A stretch of 64,000 nucleotides of DNA from Lepidonotus clava (lineage: Eukaryota; Annelida; Polychaeta; Phyllodocida; Polynoidae), in contig OW387147.1 of assembly GCA_936440205.1 (NCBI GenBank), forward strand, positions 45,007,627 through 45,071,626, read 5' to 3'. A model generated the notes under the pieces. It was not told where the DNA came from, made no database searches, and was given only the letters and a program-made list of their open reading frames with translations. The number at the start of each line of letters is the position of its first letter. The first letter of the stretch is position 1. Both the position numbers and the translations under genes were made by a program. Positions 10,730-20,893 of this stretch are shown here, piece after piece.

Positions 10730-11574
10730 TGTGTTAGACACCCCCCCTGGTGGCCACAACTCGTACCAGAGGTAATATACCTGTCAATGCCAAGGTTTGG
10801 GCCCTATTTAATACCGCGCTGTGTGTGATCGTTCAATAACGCTGTCGGACAAGTACATGTTTATTGATCGGACCCCTAGTTCAATTTAAAATGTCGATAT
10901 TTTCTTCTGTTAATGACGGTGCTTTTTGGTTTTGTAATTAAGGGGAAGTTTTGCACTCGTAGCGGGATCGATGAAATGACATCGAAGGCAAGTTGTATTT
11001 TATATACAATAAACTCATTCTTTAGTTTTTAGTGCGTTTACTGTTTTATTATTTCAATACACGGGTCCGGCCTATTGTCCTGTGACAAAACAGCGCTGAC
11101 TGTAATCAGAATGTGAAGATTGCCAATTTACTGACATTTAAGAAGATTAACTTTCTTACAAAGTGGACATCTGTTTTCGTTAATTACAGAGGCGTGACAG
11201 TTCTGACACCATTAAAAATAACCCAAGTTGGCGCCGTAAACATCTCGGCTGTCGGAAGGCGCCGTCCCCCGTGTTCTGGAGGAATTGTTCTGTCTCAAAA
11301 TTTAACAGTAAAGTGTACAGTAATAACTGTATTCCACGAGCCGGACTTACTCCTGAGTTTAAGATCGGTAGTAAGAGTACGGACCTACCGTGAACGTAGA
11401 TATTTTCGCGAGAGTAAAATTTCGCGGATTTGCCCTTCAGGATAAATTCGAGCGGATTTAATTTTATATCATCAAGAGGTAGGCTCTCTATATTGTAAAT
11501 AATAATATACATAATATGCGAAATACGCAAAAATATGTACAGTGCGCAAATAAATACGTTCACAGTATTATAGA
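10730..11574. other. Intergenic, no feature recognised
   Basis: Open frames occur on both strands at 11113-11656 but lack splice sites, protein character and a start context; one runs into the MITE fragment that follows. Confidence 0.5.
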
Positions 11575-11675
11575 CAATTAAGGTACATATGATTAGAAAG
11601 TATTTTGAATTCCCTTTCATATGATATGTGGGGAGAATGGTCTCCTGCAGTATCATTGGAGAAAAGTAACAAGGT
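11575..11675 (-). mobile_element. MITE fragment, main family
   Basis: On the minus strand the words ACATATCATATGAAAGGGAA and AAAATACTTTCTAATCATAT match the MITE interior. Terminal repeats are missing. Confidence 0.6.
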
Positions 11676-12039
11676 GTAGATTGTCGGTATCGGAAACGCC
11701 TTGTGGAATACAGCTTTTAAAAGCAGAGACAACAATTATGGTGATACACGCATATATCTCAGCCACGTTGATCCCATAAGCCAGTTGAGAACACTCAAAA
11801 CAGGGCCAGGGCAGTCCACAAAGTCCAACAGTTTGTTTTACCGAATAAACGCCAGGTACATGGAACAAAACCAAAGTGGATAGATAAAAACACAGACCAT
11901 TTTCAGGTTTTCCCCCAATAAACGCGCGGCGACCAGAAAATGATTTCACGAAGAAGCCCAAAGCCTGGTCGTGGACGTTAAGTGACGGTGCGTGCGGGGC
12001 CCGCGCACTCCCCTAATGAGGTACCGTGCCGAGTGGAGG
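11676..12039. other. Intergenic, no feature recognised
   Basis: Single-copy-looking sequence; nothing supported. Confidence 0.5.
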
Positions 12040-12330
12040 TGGGGGTGGGGGGCGATTCATCAACCACTGAAAGCGGCCATTGTCCGAGCAAGCCGAGACT
12101 TCTAATCATTTTGAAATTTCAAGACGTGAGCTGGGGAAAATGGCCTAATGGATTTTAAACAAAGACATGCAAAATAAATGGCGTGCTTTTAATGTAATTC
12201 GGCTGGGGTTCCAGCGGCGGCGGGCAGGTTGCATTATGCAAAGTACAAGGGGAGTTTTTGTTACTTTTGCGGCGCTTTCTGGGCTTCAGCTATGAGCGTG
12301 ACTAGTGCTAAAGCCTTGTGGTCGGCGGGG
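12040..12330. promoter_or_regulatory. Candidate conserved enhancer
   Basis: Balanced-composition, non-repetitive DNA with developmental-type sites: TTGCATTATGCAAAG (near-palindrome, POU/octamer-like), CTAATCATTTTGAAATTTC, GGCCTAATGG, AATGTAATTC and GCAAAATAAATGG. No open frame. Called from motif density only. Confidence 0.35.
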
Positions 12331-12739
12331 CCTGACTGACAAGGTGGGGAGCACTATAGAGAGGGAGTTGACATTCAAGACGACCGTTCAACGAGGGGTA
12401 GGGAGAACCTGAGCTGTACATAAAAGTCATATTCCTCCTCTCCATTTCCACTTGAAATTAAACACTTGTTAGTTAATGTTAGCTATTACAAATTAAAGTT
12501 CAATATAAGGTTATGAACACAATATTAGAAAGGCCGATAAATAGATTTGGCAGCGGGAGGTTTGGTTGAATGGAAAGCATGACAAATTATTATTATTACA
12601 CGGAGTGAAGTTAAGTGACAGCGTAAGGCAGACAACTACTCCGCACACAAACTGTGGACGAGTTAGCCATTCGGGTATGAATTTCAGAGATGTAACAGAA
12701 GAGGGATATTTCTAGTTTGCTATCCCCATATGAAAGAAA

Positions 12740-12985
12740 ACCATGGATCACTTGTTCACAGCGAACACTACGCATGTGAGACTTCTGCGTGGTTGGCCTT
12801 ATGTGTCTGCTGGACCACCTTTCCTTGCCATCTTCCTCAAAAGATTCACTCACCAGTACTTTAACTTTGTTCAAAGCAAGAACTCGAGTTGCTCTCAAAA
12901 TAGCTGGAAAGTATTGCTGAGTGGACCTTAAACTCAAACACGTCAGCATTATCATCACAGTCAGCATTATCATCACAAATTTGAT
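12740..12985 (+). mobile_element. SINE family S, copy 1
   Basis: It ends in ACCTTAAACTCAAACACGTC and repeated CAGCATTATCATCAC, the plus-strand version of the (GATGAT)n-tailed element at 57352-57562. The shared body includes TTGCCATCTTCC and GTGGACCTTAAACTC. The tRNA-like head is decayed here. Confidence 0.65.
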
Positions 12986-13366
12986 TTTTAAGTTTGGTTC
13001 TTATTTCAAAGTGCAACCTAAACGTACTGGAATTAAGCGGAAGATGAAGGCTGGGCACGGTATGGAGCTGCTCAGAGCTGCTCGGAGCTGCTCGGAGCTT
13101 ATCACCCAGCACTCTGTACAGACCTTTAACCTTTGCCCTCTTCATTGCGGTCCGTGGGGCATTTCTCAATGTCACTATAGTCTCGGTAATTCACTGGAAC
13201 CCTCCCTAAGGGACAAACCCAAGGTTCCACAACCGGTACGCCGACTGTGTGTCGTTTCTCTCAGGCCAATTAGTGCCCTAAACAGGTAAGTACCTGGACC
13301 ATTTTCGTCCAGTTTCTGTTTCAAAAAAAGAACAGATATTAATAATCTGTTGCTAATAAACAGAGG
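12986..13366. other. Intergenic, short AGCTGCTCGG repeats
   Basis: GAGCTGCTCGGAGCTGCTCGG near 13065-13100 is a short tandem repeat, similar to one at 44588-44620. Nothing else recognised. Confidence 0.5.
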
Positions 13367-14647
13367 TGTTAGGACGCTAAACCACAAATGGGCGCTATCC
13401 CACAAATGCAAGCTAATTGTCAGTTAGCAGCACCCATATGCTGCTAAGCTACAATCAAATGCTATCCAACAAGATGCTATACTGCAATGGATGCTATCCT
13501 TCAGATTTATGCTGAAAAATAGCTAACCAATTTTGATGGTTATTTTGTTGGGGTTTGGAAGAGAGGTACACTGAAACTCCTAGAGGACATAGGACTAACC
13601 TTTGTGAATTTTCAAACATATCATTTATTTAGGAAAATCAAATCACACTTTCATCTTGTAATTTCTATTCGATATCTAAATAAAAATTGAATATTGATAA
13701 ATTATTAACAAAATAAATTCAAGATGCAAAAATAAGGCTTCAATTGTCCAGCCCCTTATCACTTCATGACAGTTAAGGATAATAGATAAAGATAAACAAA
13801 TATCAGTTTATTCAGAATGATAACTCACTCATTTTAATTCATTTTCCCATTTGCCTGACATAAAACCTTTTTTTGTATACCTAGTTATGAGTTATTGCAC
13901 ACAATTCTTTTTTCACAAATTCTATCAATACTCTTTGAAGATCATACTAAAAAGACCAAAGTTTTAGAAAAATACGATTAATATCTATCACCTCTCATAT
14001 AGTGATTACTAGAAATTGTCCCCTGAATCATCCCGCCCCACTGAAAAATGCATATTTTCCATGATTTCTCATCCCACATTTCCCTGAGTAGAAAGTTCAA
14101 AATGTGTAGACAAAAATATGCTTTCTATTTTATTGGACATTTTATTAAAATAAAGAAAAGGAACTTAACGTTTCGGGGCATAATACATAAAAGACCTGTG
14201 GCCCATTGAACAATGGGTTTCGTAACAACGAAAATATAATAAACAGCGAAACATTTCGTTGTTACTTTTATCGTAACAACGATCGTTTTGACACATTTTT
14301 TTACTGAATCTTTTATAATTTCTTCCCTTTTTATAACAATTTACAGATTTCAATTTCATTCATTAGAACCAGAGATATTGCAATTTCGTAACAACGAAAC
14401 ATTTCCCTGTTAAGCAAAAGTCTATTGTGCAACGGACCACTGATACCCCCTTTCAATCCTACAGAAAAGGTTACTTTGCTGTATGATAGTTTGATATAGT
14501 TTTGTGTAGAGATGCTATCCCGCAAATATTTGTGACTTAGCAGATCTGTTTGTAGCTTAGCATCCTGTGGGGATGCTATCCTGCAAAAAGTCACTAAACC
14601 ACAAACATTTGTTGGATAGCATCTGTTTGTAGGATAGCGTCCTAACA
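13367..14647. mobile_element. 1.28-kb inverted-repeat DNA element, non-autonomous
   Basis: The left end is TGTTAGGACGCTAAACCACA; the right end, read inversely, is TGTTAGGACGCTATCCTACA. Many subterminal copies of ATGCTATCC or GGATAGCAT occur near both ends, a pattern of transposase-binding sites. The middle has inverted TTTCGTTGTTAC / GTAACAACGAAA blocks (14220-14400). No transposase frame. Family not recognised; target duplication not clear. Confidence 0.75.
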
Positions 14648-14657
14648 GATGTCTTCC

Positions 14658-14658
<1 letters not shown>

Positions 14659-14706
<48 letters not shown>

Positions 14707-14707
14707 C
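14659..14707. repeat. (AT)n microsatellite
   Basis: Pure AT alternation with one phase slip. Confidence 0.98.
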
Positions 14708-14837
14708 TTATATTACCACCTAGTGGGCACCTATCTTACGTGGCTACAACTTGGAGGAACTCACCTTGTTATAATGTAGGTTGTCTACCCTCATAAACGG
14801 CCGCCTTTCCACTAAGGCCATTTTTCTAATTCTCCAT

Positions 14838-15232
14838 AAAAGGGGGATCACTGTACTTGTATAAACCACAACATCAAATGAATCCTTCTGATGCCAGTGG
14901 CCCTTAATAACAAATTTACCGTAGAACAAAAATGTAATATGAATTATCCATAGGGAGAAGCGCGAAAACTATTCTTTTTGGTCTAAGGAATCAGAAGGCA
15001 TCGTTGTCTTAATAATGGACTTTCACAGGTCATAGGTGCCACTGTGCTCACGTACACCACAAAATCAATGTGAATCCTGATGCCGGTCGTCTTAAACAAT
15101 TCACTGAAAAAGAAATTGAAATATGAGTCATATGCTAGAAGAAGCGCGGAAGCCACTCTTATCGGTCTCGGGAGGCAGAGGGCATTGTACCATAGCGTCC
15201 CCATAATGGACTCTCACAGGTCACGTGATTGC
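14838..15232. repeat. Tandem duplication, about 190-bp unit, two copies
   Basis: Both units share CACAACATCAAATGAATCC-like starts, CTGATGCC, AGAAGCGCGRAA, and the end CATAATGGACTCTCACAGGTCA (first copy: TAATGGACTTTCACAGGTCA). Roughly a quarter of positions differ, so the duplication is old. Not coding. Confidence 0.75.
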
Positions 15233-15284
15233 GTCTGACCAGCTGACCTGACACCTAGCGGACTCTCACGGAACTAACCTTCAA

Positions 15285-15345
15285 ATCGAGGTCACGCATG
15301 CGCACCTCTCCACTTCCGTCGGTGACGCTCATCCGGGCACTGGCG
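15285..15345. promoter_or_regulatory. NRF1/ETS site cluster
   Basis: CGCATGCGC (15295-15303) followed by CACTTCCGTC and CATCCGGGC, in a locally CpG-rich patch. Possible TATA-less promoter; no exon was linked. Confidence 0.35.
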
Positions 15346-16317
15346 GTGACGAATGAGACGGTTCAAGGGTCTAAATTTATCACCTGGGTTTCTCATTACT
15401 TGTTAATTAACTGAGCCTAGTTCGACATCCCCCGTTTTTACGTGCTTAATCTGCTAGCCTCCTATAGCACGCTCATTAAGGGCCTATTTCCCGCTGTCCC
15501 TACCTCCTGGACCCTTATTAATCGGATGGTTCCTCGCCTCATGGACACTTCCAATGTATCATATTTCTTACTTGTTAAAAATGAGCAAGTTTCAATCAGT
15601 GGACGCGTGCTATTATCCAGTCACTTCTGGTTCCGACCCTGCAACTTGCCAATGGATATTAGACAAAGATTTAAATATTATCGTTTCAATATTCGAACAT
15701 TTAAAGGGCAGTAGGTCCAGATAAAAAGTTGCATAAAACTACTAAATTAATCTAAACTATGCTTAGCCTGGTTCAAAAGTAGAAGAGGAAGATGTCCCTT
15801 GCAGCCTTATAAAGACCAATAGTTATCATTTCCTGTTACTGGTTTGTGACGTGTCCGCTCAGAACGAATGGCTGGTAAACGGCTGTCTAGAAAGGTGTTT
15901 CCGATCTCATCGATCATGCTTTGGCCTTAAGATCTAAAGGCCAAATCTTTAGAAAGGACCATGGGATCATGCATGCATATTGGCCTTATGAAAAGCCCAG
16001 ATTTAAAACTATAACTAGGATATAACTTTATAGTAGAACCCAGAAAGAGTTCTTACAAAACCATACAGAGTGTACACCCAAGGTTCTTGTTACGTTTATA
16101 TTTTGTTGGCCCCCAATAATGTCTTTGGAACCTGACATTGTGATGTCGCACTGTTCAGTTGTTGTACCATTCTGGTTACCTTCTTTCACATAAAGATAAC
16201 TTCGAAATAACCTGTGCTTGTAGGGTGTCAGCTTCACTGAAAATATTACCATACAGACTGTTTGAATGAGTCTCAACCTTTTGTAAAATAGCATGAAAGT
16301 TCGATGAAAATCCAGCA
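15346..16317. other. Intergenic, no gene supported
   Basis: The frame at 15442-15714 has no splice context or family resemblance. A small hairpin TTGGCCTT/AAGGCCAA lies near 15921-15944. Confidence 0.5.
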
Positions 16318-16525
16318 AGTAACTGAGTATGGCTGCAGAACATGCCCGTTACGGCACAGCTTGCCTGGCCAGCTGGAGGTGTGACGTTATAAGAGTGTTC
16401 TAATTTGGTGAGGTTTCAACCTCACTGTCAATGACGTAATTGTTAGGTGCCATCTTAGTAAGTAACAAACTGACTAAAAAATTATGGTTGCAGAACGTTT
16501 CTGTTACGTCGCAAGCTGGGTGGGA
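16318..16525 (-). mobile_element. Terminal fragment(s) of inverted-repeat family N
   Basis: Two direct copies of the family end occur: TATGGCTGCAGAACATGC..CAGCTTGCCTGG and TATGGTTGCAGAACGTTTC..CGCAAGCTGGG. The words TAAGATGGCACCTAACAATT and GAGGTTGAAACCTCACC (minus strand) match 48255-48400 and 40240-40330. Confidence 0.7.
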
Positions 16526-16559
16526 TGGCGGCTTCAAGCTCCCGCATGACTCGGTAATT

Positions 16560-16730
16560 ACGTGCTAACCGGCGGGATTCAGTAGTTATCACTTTGCCCG
16601 TAGGTGGCGCCTTTCTCAGAACACTCAGAGCAGGAGGAGATGCGCATGCGCAATATATGAGTCGGGAGAGGCGTGGGCCAATCGGGCTAATGTAGGCGGT
16701 GGTCACGTGGGTACGAAGGGTCTGGGGTCG
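16560..16730. promoter_or_regulatory. NRF1/CCAAT/E-box promoter-like segment with a CTCF-type motif
   Basis: CCCGTAGGTGGCGCC (within 16596-16611) fits the CTCF core. TGCGCATGCGCA (16641-16652) is a perfect NRF1 palindrome. GGCCAATCGG (16677-16686) is a CCAAT box and CACGTG (16704-16709) an E-box. No TATA box. This mix is typical of broad housekeeping promoters. No exon could be attached. Confidence 0.5.
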
Positions 16731-17189
16731 GCAAGGCGGGGGGGGGGGGGCACTCTCTGAGACGGGCAGGGAATCCTTCAGTCCTGCTAGAATAAGTGCG
16801 GTGTCCCAAGCTGGGGTAGGGATGAACCATACCTTTCAGCTTTTAATCTAGATAGGCCTCTATAGCTTTACATTGCTTTAAAATAGCAGCCAAAGAGCAA
16901 CACTTTAAAAACGCATTTGAACCATGATCATTTTTGAAATGATTATAATGTCAGAGTCTAGGAATCAATTTTGCGGTTCAAACCTAAATCCTGTACACCC
17001 CAAACCCACCTGAATGGCCCTCGATATCCACGGACCTAGTGGGGTAGTCAGAATTATATCACATGCACACTAGCCACAAACCAGTACATAACTCGTGTAT
17101 ACACATTTTTCAATGGCGTATTGCCCTGTCGTCGGAGTAGGCCTACGTAACTTTAGCGATTGTGATATGGGTTCATATAGGCCAAGGCT
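16731..17189. other. Intergenic, no feature recognised
   Basis: It starts with a run of 13 G; otherwise nothing supported. Confidence 0.5.
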
Positions 17190-17424
17190 TAAATGATTGG
17201 GAACAAGTCGTCTATGTCGTATGACAGAATCGGTATTAAAATGTAACAAAATCGGTAAAGAGCCCTTGCAAAATCGTGTGAACAGCATAGATAAATCTAT
17301 AGTGTCAGAAAAGCAATCGTAAGTGTTGGGGGGAAATCTTAAAGAAATTTCTTTTCCGATTTTGTCACGATCCTGTCGTAAGCCAGATCTTAACTGCAAG
17401 AGTCGTAAGGTGTGAACGGGCCTT
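17190..17424 (-). mobile_element. MITE of the GTTCANACC family, one end lost
   Basis: The right end, read inversely, is TAAAGGCCCGTTCACACCTT. The interior GATTTTGTTACATTTTAAT and GATTCTGTCAT matches the copy at 27549-27769. The other end is too diverged to place. Confidence 0.6.
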
Positions 17425-17855
17425 TAGTGGAAAACGTGTATACATGTAGTTCAGTACAGCTTCACATTCACTATGAGAGGCTATCTCCACGCAGTATCCC
17501 CCCACTCCCCACTCCAATCTGCCCACCCAGGGTCGATTATACACTGAAGGTAATGCAGTGCCTCTCTATGACAACTCATGCTCCGGGGCCTGTATGGAGG
17601 GAGGGGAGGCCTGTGTGGTGGGGAGGCCTGTGTGGTAGAGGAGGGGTAGCAGTAGGCAGGGTGGGGAGGAGGGGAGGAGGCAGAGATGTATGTGGTTCAT
17701 TAGGGGACTCCCTCCCAGCCCGTGCTCCATCATACCGCTCGGGCCCTGGTCATTGTTCCTGCCGCCGCCAAATGCAATTGTCAGACCCCCTCCCCCCTCC
17801 CCCCCCCGCCTCCCCAACACCCCTACTGCCCCCCCCCCCCTCGTCTGGGGTGGTA
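17425..17855. other. Intergenic with G/C-run low complexity
   Basis: GGGGAGGCCTGTGTGGT is directly repeated near 17605-17640, followed by C runs. No gene. Confidence 0.55.
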
Positions 17856-17873
17856 GGCAGTAGGGGGCACCAC
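17856..17873 (+). promoter_or_regulatory. CTCF-type motif
   Basis: GGCAGTAGGGGGCACC matches the animal CTCF core (CCASYAGRKGGCRS) at all key positions except the first base. CTCF is found across Bilateria, and the same motif recurs at 25.5 kb. Binding is inference. Confidence 0.45.
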
Positions 17874-18356
17874 TGGCGGCATATATGGGATGGGATCTTT
17901 TTTGGGGAGGATTTCTTTTTATCATAATCCTCTTGTATGTGTTCCATATTTCTGTTAAAGGACACACATTTTTCAGAAGGGATAGTTGAATTTCAATTTT
18001 CGCGAAAGTAATTATGCATAGGTATAGATTAAGGGCTGACGGCCATATTGAACAAAACCCACAGACTTGTTGGACAACCTTATTCTATCTAGGTGAGTAT
18101 CCATATTATGTATGGGAACCAAACCGCTTATCCATAATGAGGACACTCAAAACTAGCTCAATTTTGGATGGAATGTTTCAATTCATATTCAACTAAATAT
18201 GAGGGGCAGGGTCGAGGTTTGTGTGACTGGTGGCAATATGAAACATAACTGGAAACCTTCCATAGCATCATTTGGTCGAGGAATATCTTTCGTTACCAAT
18301 CACTGATTGGCAAGTAGAAGTGGAAACCTGTACAAGTCCCACCTAAAGATACGTCC
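17874..18356. other. Intergenic, no feature recognised
   Basis: AT-rich; nothing supported. Confidence 0.5.
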
Positions 18357-18805
18357 CAGGCCCGTACCCAGCTTCTGCTGTGGGGGGGTGGCGAGGTCCC
18401 ACAAGTACATAAAAGTTTTGAACAGTATCCCCTCAAACCACCCTAAGACCGTCCCTGCCGGGGATAATCGCTTATCAGGATGGTGTCAACTTGCCTATTT
18501 CGTGCAACTGAATGTTCACGTAGGCGGCATTAATACCTGTTTTTGCACGTCAGTATGTTCATGCCTTTGCTGGATCTATCAAACTAACATATACATATCA
18601 TCTTAATATTTAAATTTATTTCTGTGCATTATTTGTGGTGTATAAAATGTGTATCACACAAAATTTAGTATGTTCACTGATAATAGCAGATAGTGGGTTT
18701 GAAGAAGCACTGTGAAGGGAGGGTGGAATTTTTGGAAAAATTTCATTTGTGGGGGGGGGGGGGGGGGGCCTGCCACCCCCGCCACCCCCCCTAGTTACGG
18801 ACCTG
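18357..18805 (+). mobile_element. CAGGYCCGTA-end element, copy B
   Basis: Termini CAGGCCCGTA (18357) and TACGGACCTG (18796-18805) are inverted repeats. The left part (GTGGCGAGGTCCCACAAGTA) and right part (GGAATTTTTGGAAAAATTTC plus 17 G) match copy A at 1030-1272. About 200 bp between them is not in copy A. Confidence 0.7.
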
Positions 18806-19061
18806 CCGTCCTTACACCAGGAGGGGTTCACGAGCGCTGTTTGCGACATTGTGCGTGTGGCCGGTCCCGGTTTACGACAGTCGTCATGGATTCACGAGTG
18901 GCGTGTTTACGACTAACGAACCCACTCACGGCGGACGGAGAGGGACACCCCGCCATGGCGGTGGTCCGTCGGCCCCACAGCCCGCAGATCGATGGGTCCA
19001 CCTCCGACTTCCCGTCCCAGTCGGCCCCGCCCAAAACTAACCTCCACACCGCGCCCAACTG
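18806..19061. other. GC-rich segment, possible exon or gene-end remnant
   Basis: CpG-rich DNA with open frames in several phases. The plus-strand frame from 18886 to 19062 encodes a basic, Pro/Ser-rich peptide ending PPKTNLHTAPN. I recognise no family and no convincing splice acceptor. Composition differs from its AT-rich neighbours. Confidence 0.25.
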
Positions 19062-19504
19062 AAGCCTGTATTCCACTAAGTGATTTGGGGCAATGGTCAA
19101 AGACACAGCAGCAGGTCAAGCTTTTATAAAAGGTTGGGCCCTGCCAACAGAAAAGGGTGGGTGGGGGGCGTATCCCCAATTCCAAATTTACTTTTACAAT
19201 TCCCTTTGCATTGGTATATAAGAAATATGCTTACAGGGGCGGATCCAGGGGAGGGGATCTTGGGGGTCCTGACCCCACCCCCACCTTTTTGGTGGACCCC
19301 TAATCTACAAAAAGAGGGGAAAATGCCACGTGCGTATGCGAGAATACACACTGTTTTAGTACTTAGCCTTTATGCTGAACCCCCTTCTGCAAATCCTGTA
19401 TCCTGTATCCGCCCCTCCACTTTCATGCCATGCATATTCTCAGAGAAAATCGAACAAATAGAAAATCGCCAGCATCAAAATCGTTATATGGAATACCGGC
19501 CTTA
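19062..19504 (+). mobile_element. MITE, main family, split by another insertion
   Basis: Left end AGCCTGTATTCCACTAAG; interior CAATTCCCTTTGCATTGGTA; right end ATCGTTATATGGAATACCGG ending CCTTA at 19504. The two halves are separated by the insertion at 19234-19416. Confidence 0.8.
19234..19416 (+). mobile_element. AGGGGCGGATCCAGG-end element inserted into the MITE
   Basis: The left end AGGGGCGGATCCAGG and inverted right end AGGGGCGGATACAGG are near-perfect inverted repeats. The interior has TTTTAGTACTTAGCC, shared with the minus-strand copy at 34373-34568. 183 bp, non-coding. Confidence 0.85.
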
Positions 19505-19549
19505 CTCCTCACTCCCTCTCCAAGACGCTGCCCTGCGTTCCAGCGGCCG

Positions 19550-19700
19550 CGTCGCGTGACGCATGCGCGCCGGAAGTGACGCGGAGAGCCCCCTAGCGGC
19601 ATTTTGGTGCAGCCTCGCTCTAGTCGCTAACCGGAAGTGTTTGTCTTGGTAGCGATAACATCCGGGTGACGGGGTCAGCTGGTAAGAGCCGCCATTTTGT
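19550..19700 (+). promoter_or_regulatory. TATA-less promoter: NRF1, two ETS sites, YY1, splice donor
   Basis: ACGCATGCGCGC (19559-19570, NRF1), CCGGAAGT (19570-19577 and 19631-19638, ETS/GABP), a CTCF-type site on the minus strand (19587-19601) and GCCGCCATTTTG (19688-19699, YY1). CAGCTG|GTAAGAG at 19681/19682 is a strong plus-strand donor, consistent with a short non-coding first exon near 19600-19681. The family knowledge is that these four factors mark housekeeping promoters. No downstream coding exon was found. Confidence 0.6.
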
Positions 19701-20640
19701 CTCTCCTGAGCAATCCCTCATCTGGTCACCGTCGATACGGGGGAAGGAGCCAATGGAGGAGCCAGGGAGGGGTAAAGGGGGCTCCATGGGGTGGGGGCTG
19801 TCCGATTTGGCTGGCATCTGCGATATGGCTTACCTCCTAATGCCAGATGCTTCCTTGCTGACATGCATATGCTCACAAATCGGCAAAATAAGGCAGAGAG
19901 TGTTGAACTAACGTTACCCTAGATTTTGACAAGCTATAAGGTTAGCATATAACAATATTGAATACCGTCAGCTTACCATGATATTGAGTTTTTCCTAACC
20001 TTACGTTTTTCCATGGTAGCTCTAAATCGACTTTAATTTCCAAAATTTGAGGATTGAATGGGGCCTATCCGATTTGGCTTCCTTTTGTATCATGGGGTAC
20101 CAGGTATACTTGTCTGATGAGATACTCACAGATAAACAAACTGAAATATTGTGGACATTTAGGGGGCTGTCATGCTTTGGTAATATTAATTTTCTGCACA
20201 ACATAACGACTGTTGATAATTTCAAAACTCACAAATATACTTCCAATGGCCTGATTTGAAATAAATTCATGTCATAAATCTCTGGCTTTATTTATATTTA
20301 GTCTCCTGCCTATAAGCTTAATCATAACAGAATTCAGATTATGGATGGTTTTGAACGGACTACAGTTCAATGTACCGTAGAAATGCCTCCATTTCTAAAG
20401 ACGGGGGCAGCAAAATCGACATGTGGAATAGAAATATTTTTCATGAACCTGGTCAATGAACTATTTGATAGAAGACCAACCCCTGTGCCCATAGGAACAC
20501 AAATCCCCATAACTGGTAATCCACTAGCTGGTCTCCACACCATTGAAAAAGGTGTACTATACCGCCTAGGAGCTTATAATGAGAATTCAGGTGACCCGGA
20601 TTCTCTACAGTCCCTTATGCCGTAGATTGTCTCCATACCT
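19701..20640. other. No gene supported; putative intron of the 19.6-kb promoter
   Basis: A plus-strand open frame at 20341-20625 encodes 94 residues without recognised family or splice sites. Otherwise AT-rich DNA. Confidence 0.4.
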
Positions 20641-20650
20641 GGCAGATACT

Positions 20651-20685
20651 ATATATATATATATATATATACCTATATATATATA

Positions 20686-20724
<39 letters not shown>
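20651..20724. repeat. (AT)n microsatellite with ACCT interruptions
   Basis: AT alternation broken twice by ATACCTAT. Confidence 0.97.
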
Positions 20725-20726
<2 letters not shown>

Positions 20727-20837
20727 AGGGGCCAGACGACTCTGCTGGAGGCCTTTTACCACGGCCTCCAGTGTCCAGGTGGTAAGGGGATCAGTCGGCG
20801 TTGAGCTCCTCACAGAAACAGGGCGCGGTCTCTTGTA

Positions 20838-20893
20838 CACTATGGGAGCCACTCACTATGGGAGCCACTCGGTATGGGAGCCACTCAGTAGCC
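20838..20893. repeat. Three-copy 17-bp tandem repeat
   Basis: TATGGGAGCCACTC occurs three times in a row with small changes. Confidence 0.9.

Noticed and set aside
11180-11656. 158-residue minus-strand open frame
   Set aside because: Part lies in a MITE fragment; no splice sites, start context or family resemblance.
20341-20625. 94-residue frame as an exon of the 19.6-kb promoter's gene
   Set aside because: No acceptor or donor of quality at its edges and no family recognised; kept only as a remark.
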